DNA of 6,301 bases. Origin: Nitrospiraceae bacterium. GTDB taxonomy: Bacteria > Nitrospirota > Thermodesulfovibrionia > Thermodesulfovibrionales > UBA1546. Shown here piece by piece: positions 1 through 4,751 of this stretch. The translations under genes and the position numbers were made by a program. Under the pieces are notes generated by a model. It worked only from the letters and a program-made list of their open reading frames with translations, had not been told where the DNA came from and did not search any database. Where the stretch lies: positions 1 to 6,301 of the forward strand of contig DOHC01000189.1 in NCBI GenBank assembly GCA_003535475.1, written 5' to 3'. Positions within the stretch are counted from its first letter, which is position 1. Every line of letters begins with the position of its first letter.

Positions 1-253
1 GCACGCGCATCATGTCGCCGAAGGTCGTGAATATAACATTTTCTTTTCTTGAGATTTCCATCGCCTTCTCAATATCCTCAACTGCAGTGACGCACACAGG
101 GCAGCCGGGGCCGCTTATAAGGCTTAACCCATCAGGCAGCAGTTCCCTGACGCCCTGCCTGAATATAGCAACAGTATGGGTGCCGCAGACCTCCATCAGC
201 CTTACAGGCCTATTTATTTGAGTTGCAAGCCTCTTTAATATGTTGGTCTTAAT
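1..253 (-). CDS. hypD: HypD, [NiFe]-hydrogenase Fe(CN)2CO assembly protein, N-terminal part (partial at window edge)
   Basis: HypD is the iron-sulfur scaffold that, with HypC, builds the Fe(CN)2CO unit of [NiFe] hydrogenase in the cytoplasm. About 84 codons are visible before the gene leaves the window. The family motifs are clear: LMEVCGTHTVAIFRQG, with the conserved Cys at about residue 23, GPGCPVCVT, with the Cys pair at about 51 and 54, and FTTFGDMMRV at the window edge. The frame is open only back to a TGA about ten codons above the chosen start. It holds no ATG, GTG or TTG before the ATG inside LMEVC, which would delete a conserved helix. I chose ATT at 253-251 because AGAGG (263-259) lies 5 nt upstream. 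This start leaves about 19 residues before MEVCG, against roughly 35-40 in E. coli HypD. Family identity is certain; the start is inferred. It follows hypF by 121 bp of repeat-filled DNA. Confidence 0.93.
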   Translation of the reverse strand, partial: MKTNILKRLATQINRPVRLMEVCGTHTVAIFRQGVRELLPDGLSLISGPGCPVCVTAVEDIEKAMEISRKENVIFTTFGDMMRV

Positions 254-258
254 CTTTA

Positions 259-263
259 CCTCT
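259..263 (-). promoter_or_regulatory. Ribosome binding site supporting a non-canonical ATT start of hypD
   Basis: On the minus strand AGAGG is followed by TAAAG and then ATT AAG ACC AAC. The 5-nt spacing is normal for a Shine-Dalgarno site, and no ordinary start codon lies within reach. It therefore marks either an AUU start, as known for infC, or a mutated or miscalled ATG. Confidence 0.5.
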
Positions 264-274
264 ATTGAATTGTC

Positions 275-368
275 AATTCAAAATGCAAAAAGCAAAATTC
301 AAAAATACAATTCAAAATTATAAAATTCCTTAGTTTTAAATTTTTCATTTTGAATTTTAAATTTATTA
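275..368. repeat. AT-rich heptamer repeat in two inverted arms between hypF and hypD
   Basis: This fills most of the 121-bp gap between hypF and hypD; I see no gene in it. The left arm runs in 7-bp units: TTCAAAA (277), TGCAAAA (284), AGCAAAA (291), TTCAAAA (298), then slips by one base and continues to about 325. The right arm is TTTTAAA (334), TTTTTCA (341), TTTTGAA (348), TTTTAAA (355), TTTATTA (362). The arms are complementary in type. AATTCAAAAT at 309-318, also present at 275-284, is the exact reverse complement of ATTTTGAATT at 347-356. The transcript could fold into a long, weak AT-only hairpin. There is no GC-rich stem followed by a U run, so it is not a typical terminator. Confidence 0.8.
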
Positions 369-374
369 TATCTT

Positions 375-2792
375 TCACGCCTGCTTTTTCATCCTTTCTC
401 TCACTATGTATGCCTGCCCCAGCGATATGCCTGCATCATTTGCAGGAACCTTTTCATTAATATAAACATTCATCCCTATTGATTTCAGGCTGTCTATAGT
501 ATTTTTGAGAAGATACATGTTCTGAAAAACTCCGCCGCTTAAAACTACGTCATGCAGCTTATGAATCGTGCTGAGCCGCTGAACGACTCCGGCGATAATT
601 GTGACGATGGTGTTATGGAATTTAGTGGCGACAATATCTTTTCCGATGCCTTTCGCCATATCCTGTATCAGCCTGAACAGAGTCAAAGAAAAGTCTATTT
701 CAATCCTGTCTTTCAATCCGATATCAGCAGGGTAGTCTTCCTCTATGTTATCTATTGTATAAGATTCAAGCGCCATTGCAGCCTCGCCTTCAAAGGTGTT
801 TGTGCCGCATATCCCGAGGATTGCCGAGACTGTATCAAAGAGCCTTCCAGCGCTTGATGAAAGGGGCGAGAAATCTCTGTTGTCAATGATTCCTAAAATA
901 GCGTTTATCTTTTCACTGCCGTATTTTTCAATGAAGCCTATGGACTCCAGATAATCAATCACCTCATCTCCTGTGATATATCTTATGTAGCTGACCGCAA
1001 CTCTCCACGGCTCTCTGATTGCCATCTCTCCTCCCGGAAGGGGGATGTATTTAAAGTGTCCTGCCCTCTTAAAATCATCTATATCGGCAATCAGGAATTC
1101 ACTTCCCCACAGATTGCCGTCAGTTCCGTAACCGGTGCCGTCAAATGCAACGCCTATGACTTTTCTCTTTATTCCATTTTCTGCCATGACAGATGCAATA
1201 TGGGCATAATGATGCTGAATGCCGTAGAAAGACAGTGATGAGTGATGAGTGACGAGTGACGAGTTTTTTGCTTCTGACTGCTGCGAAAGCGCCCATTTTG
1301 TTGAAAGATAATTGGGATGCAGGTCATATCCTACTGCAACAGGATTCACCCTGTAAACTTTTTTTAGATTGCTGAGGCTCTCTTCAAAAAATTTTACAGT
1401 CTCGTAATTTTCCATATCTCCTATGTGATGGCTTGGAATAGCATAGCTTCCTTTTGTGAGGGTAAATGTGTTTTTTATATCAGCTCCGCAGCCGAGCACT
1501 TCGGGACCATCATCATCCAGAGATATGGGCTCAGGCGCATAGCCCCTTGAACGGCGGATAAAAAACAGTGATGTGTGAGACGTAATGCGTGACGGCTTTC
1601 CATTTAACTCATTACACATTACGGATAACGTATTACGAACTTTCACCACTGAATCATCTACACGCATGAAGATGCCCCTGTTATGAATCAGGAGGGCGTC
1701 AACCATATCTGAGAATTTTGATACTGCCTCGTCATTGCTGACAACAATCGGCTCTTCTGAGATGTTGCCGCTTGTCATTACAAGCGCAAGAAAGTTTGGA
1801 GTTAGGAGTTCAGAGTTAGGAGTTAATGGATAGTAAAATAACAGATAATGCAGCGGCGTGTATGGGAGCATGAAGCCGATATACAGATTATTAGGGCTGA
1901 TCGAATCAGACAAGAGCGCTGAATTGTCTTGCGCAGTTTTTTTCTTCAGGAGCACAATCGGTCTCTTATTGGAGGTCAGGAGTTCTTGCTCTTTCTCCGA
2001 TACCTCGCAGTATTTTTTTATTGTTTCTATGTCAGGTGCCATAAGTGCAAAAGGCTTGTTGTTCTTTCTTTTCCTTTCTCTTAATCTTTCAACTGCATCT
2101 CTGTTTGCGGCATCGCATGCGATATGAAAGCCACCAAGCCCTTTTATTGCAACGATACCGCCATCCCTAAGAAGTCTTATTGTTTCTTTTATCGGATTTT
2201 CTGCCTTATTAACTTTCAACTTTTCACTTTTAACTTTTAACTCTAAATGCGGCCCGCATTTAGAACACGCATTAGGCTGGGCATGAAATCTCCTGTCAGA
2301 AGTGTTGTTGTATTCGCTTTCGCATTCATTGCACATATTAAAAACAGACATGGTGGTATTGTGTCTGTCATAAGGCACAGCATTTGTGATGGTATACCTC
2401 GGCCCGCAGTTGATGCAGTTTATGAAAGGGTAAAGATAACGCCTGTTACCTTTGTCAAGCATCTCTTTAAGGCAGTCATCGCATATGGAGACGTCGGAAG
2501 ATATAAGCGTAAAACTTCCGCTGTCTCTGCTTTTTACTATCTCAAAATCTTTGTGCCCGCAAAAAGGCATAGGCAAAACATCAATATGGTTTATCTCTGA
2601 TAATGGAGGCGCTTCTTTTGGAAGCCTGTCTATAAATGACGTGATGTCTTCGCCTTCTATGTCAATTGCCACGCCGTCCGCGGTATTGGTCACTATGCCG
2701 CTTAAGTTAAGGGATTTGGCAAGGTTATAGACAAAGGGCCTGAAGCCGACTCCCTGCACAACACCTTTGATATTGATGAGGACACGGTTCAT
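375..2792 (-). CDS. hypF: HypF, carbamoyltransferase for [NiFe]-hydrogenase cyanide ligand synthesis
   Basis: HypF turns carbamoyl phosphate and ATP into carbamoyl-adenylate and transfers the carbamoyl group to the C-terminal Cys of HypE, the source of the CN ligands. The 805-residue product has every expected part. An acylphosphatase domain is at about 1-90 (VVQGVGFRPFVY at 11-22). A double zinc finger has Cys pairs 104/107, 126/129, 154/157 and 176/179. A YrdC/Sua5-like domain is at about 200-380 (KGLGGFHIACDA, KPFALMAP, LPYTPLH, MTSGNISEEPI). A Kae1/TobZ-like domain occupies 410-795 (QHHYAHIASV, FDGTGYGTDGNLWGSEF, SSAGRLFDTV, LSGGVFQN, PANDAGISLGQA). It is about 55 residues longer than the roughly 750 of E. 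coli HypF. The excess lies at five heptamer-repeat linkers: 184-195, 322-333, 386-397, 400-409 and 510-520. The ATG abuts the hypB TAG with no gap and only a weak AAGAG upstream, suggesting translational coupling. Confidence 0.98.
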   Translation of the reverse strand: MNRVLINIKGVVQGVGFRPFVYNLAKSLNLSGIVTNTADGVAIDIEGEDITSFIDRLPKEAPPLSEINHIDVLPMPFCGHKDFEIVKSRDSGSFTLISSDVSICDDCLKEMLDKGNRRYLYPFINCINCGPRYTITNAVPYDRHNTTMSVFNMCNECESEYNNTSDRRFHAQPNACSKCGPHLELKVKSEKLKVNKAENPIKETIRLLRDGGIVAIKGLGGFHIACDAANRDAVERLRERKRKNNKPFALMAPDIETIKKYCEVSEKEQELLTSNKRPIVLLKKKTAQDNSALLSDSISPNNLYIGFMLPYTPLHYLLFYYPLTPNSELLTPNFLALVMTSGNISEEPIVVSNDEAVSKFSDMVDALLIHNRGIFMRVDDSVVKVRNTLSVMCNELNGKPSRITSHTSLFFIRRSRGYAPEPISLDDDGPEVLGCGADIKNTFTLTKGSYAIPSHHIGDMENYETVKFFEESLSNLKKVYRVNPVAVGYDLHPNYLSTKWALSQQSEAKNSSLVTHHSSLSFYGIQHHYAHIASVMAENGIKRKVIGVAFDGTGYGTDGNLWGSEFLIADIDDFKRAGHFKYIPLPGGEMAIREPWRVAVSYIRYITGDEVIDYLESIGFIEKYGSEKINAILGIIDNRDFSPLSSSAGRLFDTVSAILGICGTNTFEGEAAMALESYTIDNIEEDYPADIGLKDRIEIDFSLTLFRLIQDMAKGIGKDIVATKFHNTIVTIIAGVVQRLSTIHKLHDVVLSGGVFQNMYLLKNTIDSLKSIGMNVYINEKVPANDAGISLGQAYIVRERMKKQA
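1234..1264. repeat. In-frame heptamer array in hypF (HypF residues about 510-520)
   Basis: The plus strand reads AGTGATG (1234), AGTGATG (1241), AGTGACG (1248), AGTGACG (1255), then AGT. It encodes NSSLVTHHSSL between LSTKWALSQQSEAK and FYGIQHHYAHIAS. HypF homologues usually have only a short stretch there before the conserved QHH.AH motif. Re-phased on the minus strand, the units are TCGTCAC and TCATCAC, two of each. Confidence 0.85.
1567..1594. repeat. In-frame heptamer array in hypF, left arm of a pair (HypF residues about 400-409)
   Basis: The plus strand reads AGTGATG (1567), TGTGAGA (1574), CGTAATG (1581), CGTGACG (1588). It encodes PSRITSHTSL directly before the conserved FIRRSRGYAPEPI block. 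It is separated from the next array by only 8 bp (1595-1602) and is of opposite orientation: its CGTAATG unit is the exact reverse complement of CATTACG at 1617-1623. Confidence 0.75.
1603..1637. repeat. In-frame heptamer array in hypF, right arm of a pair (HypF residues about 386-397)
   Basis: The plus strand reads TTTAACT (1603), CATTACA (1610), CATTACG (1617), GATAACG (1624), TATTACG (1631). It encodes RNTLSVMCNELN between DDSVVKV and GKP. In typical HypF the DDSVVRV block runs almost directly into NGKP and then RRSRG. The two arms therefore seem to flank a retained NGKP. Confidence 0.78.
1794..1828. repeat. In-frame heptamer array in hypF (HypF residues about 322-333)
   Basis: The plus strand reads GTTTGGA (1794), GTTAGGA (1801), GTTCAGA (1808), GTTAGGA (1815), GTTAATG (1822). 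It encodes PLTPNSELLTPN in the loop between LPYTPLHYLLF and LALVMTSGNISEEPI of the YrdC-like domain, where relatives have only a few residues. Confidence 0.85.
2209..2243. repeat. In-frame heptamer array in hypF (HypF residues about 184-195)
   Basis: The plus strand reads TTAACTT (2209), TCAACTT (2216), TTCACTT (2223), TTAACTT (2230), TTAACTC (2237). It encodes the charged linker ELKVKSEKLKVN between the last zinc-finger Cys pair (176/179) and the YrdC-like domain. A variable linker is normal here, but its regular 7-bp DNA period is not. Confidence 0.85.
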
Positions 2793-3440
2793 CTAACTCT
2801 TAACTCTCTCTGTCAGCCAGTCAGCCCATTCCGCGATTCCCTTGCCTGTTTTGCATGAAACCTCAAATATTTTCAGCGAAGGATTTAAAGACATTGCATC
2901 TTTCCTGATTTTCTCCGTGCTTGCATTTGTATATGGCAGAAGGTCAATGTTATTCAATATCAAGGCTGATGATTCCTGAAACATCAGGGGATATTTTAAC
3001 GGTTTGTCATCACCTTCTGTTATGCTTAAGAGCATTACCTTCATATCCTCACCTATGTTAAATTCCGCGGGGCAGACAAGATTTCCTACGTTTTCGACAA
3101 AAAGCAAGTCAGGCTCCTTCAGAGGGAGAGATTCCAAAACCTCGTTAATCATATTCGCATCAAGATGGCATGCGCCGCCTGTATTTATCTGTATAACAGG
3201 CACTCCGAGACTGCCAATCCTTTCAGCATCAGATGTGCCTGCAATGTCTCCTTCTATAACAGCGGTTTTTATTTTTCCGTTCAGCTCTTTTATGGTTTTT
3301 TCCAGCAGGGATGTCTTGCCTGCACCGGGTGCGCTCATCAGGTTAATGACATAGACCCTTGCCTCGTCAAAAAGCCTGCGGTTTTCCGCTGCGATTCTCT
3401 CATTTGCCTCAAGTATCCGGGTAACGACCTTAACTTTCAT
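2793..3440 (-). CDS. hypB: HypB, nickel-insertion GTPase of hydrogenase maturation
   Basis: HypB is a SIMIBI-class GTPase that works with HypA to load nickel into the hydrogenase large subunit in the cytoplasm. The 215-residue product starts almost directly with the G domain. The P-loop is APGAGKTS (37-44). It is followed by EGDIAGTSDAERI, GGACHLDANMI, FVENVGNLVCPAEF, the guanine-specificity stretch NNIDLLPY (163-170) and SCKTGKG (195-201). The G-domain metal ligands expected from E. coli HypB are present: C91, H92 and C123. The N-terminal CCxxC high-affinity nickel site and any His-rich nickel-storage stretch are absent, so this is the short form. The start is supported by AGGGGG about 8 nt upstream on the minus strand and by the family-typical VVTRILEANERIAAENR beginning. 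A repeat-containing gap of 91 bp separates it from hypA; hypF follows without a gap. Confidence 0.97.
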   Translation of the reverse strand: MKVKVVTRILEANERIAAENRRLFDEARVYVINLMSAPGAGKTSLLEKTIKELNGKIKTAVIEGDIAGTSDAERIGSLGVPVIQINTGGACHLDANMINEVLESLPLKEPDLLFVENVGNLVCPAEFNIGEDMKVMLLSITEGDDKPLKYPLMFQESSALILNNIDLLPYTNASTEKIRKDAMSLNPSLKIFEVSCKTGKGIAEWADWLTERVKS

Positions 3441-3457
3441 TCAAAAACCCCCTAAGT

Positions 3458-3526
3458 TGTCATTCCTGCGAAAGCAGGAATCTATATCATTATCTTTTCT
3501 GGATTCCCGTTTACACGGGAATAACA
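3458..3526. repeat. MITE-like repeat with two 8-4-8 hairpins between hypA and hypB
   Basis: The element is about 69 bp. Left hairpin: ATTCCTGC (3462-3469), loop GAAA, GCAGGAAT (3474-3481). Right hairpin: ATTCCCGT (3503-3510), loop TTAC, ACGGGAAT (3515-3522). The ends are imperfect inverted repeats (TGTCATTCC and GGGAATAACA). The ATTCC-N-GGAAT pattern resembles the widespread dispersed element typified by neisserial dRS3 and its many bacterial look-alikes; the exact family is not determined. In the hyp transcript it gives two stem-loops that could affect mRNA stability between hypA and hypB. No long U run follows, so strong termination is unlikely. Confidence 0.8.
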
Positions 3527-3531
3527 TCTTG

Positions 3532-3876
3532 CTAAAATACTTCCATATCTATGATTTCAAGTTCACGCCCTGTTTTTATATTAAATGAAGTGCTGCTGCA
3601 TTCAGGGCAGCACAGGATATATTTTTCTTCTGTGACAAAATCTTTTTTGCAGCTGCTGCACAAGCCGCTTACACGTATCTCATCTATTATGACGTTTGCT
3701 TCTGCTGCAATTGTGTCTGTCTTGACGGCATTGAATGCAAAAAGGAGGGCGTCGATCATTACACCCGACGCCCTCCCAATCTTTAACCGTATTGATTCTA
3801 TCCTCTTATAACCTGCTTTTCTGCAGTTGTCAACGGCAATCTCAAGCACGCTCAGCGCAATAGAAGCCTCATGCAT
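3532..3876 (-). CDS. hypA: HypA, nickel metallochaperone of hydrogenase maturation
   Basis: HypA binds nickel and passes it, with HypB, to the hydrogenase large subunit. The 114-residue length is normal for the family. The invariant MHE start, which provides the nickel-binding His2, is present. The conserved core is recognisable (IRLKIGRASGVMIDALLFAF). The zinc site is C73-x2-C76 with C90-P-E-C93; C89 is an additional neighbouring Cys. The MHE motif fixes the start. The upstream AAAGG lies about 11 nt away, inside the end of the preceding gene, so the Shine-Dalgarno site is weak. The gene follows the YtxH-domain gene by only 8 nt, which suggests cotranscription and possible translational coupling. 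HybF-type homologues look the same, but hypB and hypF next door make HypA the natural name. Confidence 0.97.
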   Translation of the reverse strand: MHEASIALSVLEIAVDNCRKAGYKRIESIRLKIGRASGVMIDALLFAFNAVKTDTIAAEANVIIDEIRVSGLCSSCKKDFVTEEKYILCCPECSSTSFNIKTGRELEIIDMEVF

Positions 3877-3884
3877 TATCAGTG

Positions 3885-4196
3885 CTAACCTTTGGAGAGC
3901 CTCTCTTTTTCTTTTTCGTATGCCTTTTTGCCTGCTTCAACTGCTGAAGTAATGGCAGATTTCTTTTCCTCGTAGAAATCCTTTCCTTCCTCCACTGTTG
4001 ATGTTACGCCCTTTTTGATATTCTCAACGTAGTCTTCTGCCTTTTCCCGCATATCATCTGCGAATTCCTTTATCCTTTTTCTGGTCTCGCCTCCAGACTG
4101 CGGCGCCAAAAGCATAGCAAGCCCTGCTCCTACAATCCCTCCTAAAAGAAAGGAAAGAAATACCGTGCCTGCGCTGTGTCCATCATTGTCTCTCAT
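3885..4196 (-). CDS. YtxH domain-containing membrane-anchored protein
   Basis: This 103-residue protein has one transmembrane helix at about 11-31 (TVFLSFLLGGIVGAGLAMLLAP), followed by the YtxH hallmark APQSGGETRKRI. A long, highly charged helix rich in K, E and A runs to the end (about 40-103) and is likely amphipathic or coiled-coil. The biochemical role of YtxH proteins is not established; they are small envelope proteins, linked in some Firmicutes to general stress. The start is strongly supported by AAAGGAGGT 5-6 nt upstream, and the ATG overlaps the stop of the preceding gene as ATGA (4193-4196), typical of translational coupling. hypA begins 8 nt after its stop. I see no motif linking it to nickel or hydrogenase. 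Confidence 0.9.
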   Translation of the reverse strand: MRDNDGHSAGTVFLSFLLGGIVGAGLAMLLAPQSGGETRKRIKEFADDMREKAEDYVENIKKGVTSTVEEGKDFYEEKKSAITSAVEAGKKAYEKEKERLSKG

Positions 4197-4585
4197 TTGG
4201 TACCTCCTTTTGTCAGAAAATTTTTTATTAAGACTTCAAGTGCTGTTCTTATCCCAACCCTTAATCCCGAAACCTTTATTATGGCATCCGAACTGACTTC
4301 ATTTAAAAGCACGCTTATTTTTTTTAAGTTCTGTCCGATATCCCTTGCGCTGCCTGATACCAGTCTTATGTCTTCTGTGACAGAATTCACATCATCCGTG
4401 ACCTTTCTCATGCTTTTCAATGTCTGCTGGAGTTCATCCAGCGCTGGCTTCAGGGAATCCTCTGTTGTCCTGAGAAAATCCGTGAGTGCCCTTGCTGATT
4501 TCCTTAGTTCAAGAAGCACATATACGAGAAAGCATACAACTACTAAAAAAGCAATTGTCATAAGTCCAAACCATATCTGGTTCAT
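4193..4585 (-). CDS. DUF948-like single-pass membrane protein with coiled coil
   Basis: From the chosen start the product has 130 residues: a hydrophobic helix near the N terminus (about 4-27, IWFGLMTIAFLVVVCFLVYV), then a long heptad-like helical region (LRKSARALTDFL, LDELQQTLKSMRKVTDDVNSVTEDI, SARDIGQNLKKISVLLNEV). This is the layout of DUF948 proteins, often found beside YtxH genes; their function is unknown. The open frame extends to TTG at 4603 and ATG at 4600. However, those codons fall within or at the edge of the -10 element and the predicted transcription start. The purine-rich GGAGGAGGG lies just before ATG 4585, which I therefore choose. It is the first gene of the minus-strand series and overlaps the YtxH gene by 4 nt. 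Confidence 0.82.
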   Translation of the reverse strand: MNQIWFGLMTIAFLVVVCFLVYVLLELRKSARALTDFLRTTEDSLKPALDELQQTLKSMRKVTDDVNSVTEDIRLVSGSARDIGQNLKKISVLLNEVSSDAIIKVSGLRVGIRTALEVLIKNFLTKGGTK

Positions 4586-4602
4586 CGTCCCTCCTCCCAT
4601 CA

Positions 4603-4630
4603 ATCATATCACAAGCATAAATAAGGTCAA
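4603..4630 (-). promoter_or_regulatory. Sigma70-type promoter of the DUF948-ytxH-hyp gene series
   Basis: On the minus strand, TTGACC (4630-4625), a 16-bp spacer and TATGAT (4608-4603), preceded by TG one base upstream as in an extended -10. Transcription would start near 4596, giving a leader of only about 11 nt made almost entirely of the ribosome binding site before ATG 4585. This is the only convincing promoter seen upstream of hypA on this strand. Confidence 0.7.
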
Positions 4631-4637
4631 TGGGCAA

Positions 4638-4727
4638 AATTAATGCTATTCCAGATGCTCTATCTCTTTATCCCGATTGCCATAAATACAACTGTAAGGA
4701 TGCCTGCGTTTTATTAAAGCATTAATT
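4638..4727. promoter_or_regulatory. 10-bp inverted repeat in the divergent promoter region, possible operator pair
   Basis: AATTAATGCT at 4638-4647 is the exact reverse complement of AGCATTAATT at 4718-4727, with centres 80 bp apart. The left arm sits just upstream of the -35 of the minus-strand promoter. The right arm occupies the -35 position of the mgtC promoter. This arrangement would suit a protein regulating both directions, but no regulator gene is in the window and an AT-rich 10-mer could arise by chance. Confidence 0.35.
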
Positions 4728-4737
4728 CGTGAAAAAT

Positions 4738-4746
4738 TGTTATAAT
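4738..4746 (+). promoter_or_regulatory. Extended -10 promoter of the mgtC-like gene, predicting a leaderless mRNA
   Basis: TGT followed by the perfect TATAAT (4741-4746) forms an extended -10; no good -35 is seen, which such promoters tolerate. The start codon ATG is at 4752-4754, only 5 nt after the -10. The expected transcription start is thus the A or T of the ATG itself. No Shine-Dalgarno sequence precedes the gene, consistent with leaderless translation. Confidence 0.65.
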
Positions 4747-4751
4747 TTTCT

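Noticed and set aside
271..276. TTGACA on the minus strand just upstream of hypD, as a -35 of a hypD promoter
   Set aside because: No -10-like hexamer lies 15-19 bp downstream; that position falls on AAAG and the start codon itself. It is part of the palindrome GAATTG-T-CAATTC at the edge of the AT-rich repeat.
254..374. Rho-independent terminator after hypF
   Set aside because: The inverted arms are AT-only with a long loop and no GC-rich stem followed by a U run, so efficient intrinsic termination is not supported.
552..857. Open plus-strand frame opposite the C-terminal domain of hypF
   Set aside because: It is a shadow of the conserved Kae1-like coding sequence, with no ribosome binding site and no recognisable protein family. 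The same applies to plus-strand frames at 1858-2127, 2247-2600, 2452-2730, 3004-3455 and 3551-3811.
1234..1264. Heptamer arrays as a CRISPR array or diversity-generating variable region
   Set aside because: Units are 7 bp with no spacers, no cas genes are present, and no reverse transcriptase or template repeat pair is seen.
2041..2100. TTCTTTC-rich stretch in hypF resembling another 7-bp array
   Set aside because: It encodes the conserved basic segment RLRERKRKNNKPFA of the YrdC-like domain, and its apparent period reflects Lys/Arg codons.
4176..4643. 155-codon plus-strand frame opposite the DUF948-like gene
   Set aside because: The minus-strand reading has a promoter, a strong ribosome binding site, a transmembrane helix and a coupled partner gene. 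The plus-strand product is low-complexity Ser/Thr/Phe-rich, as expected of an antisense frame.
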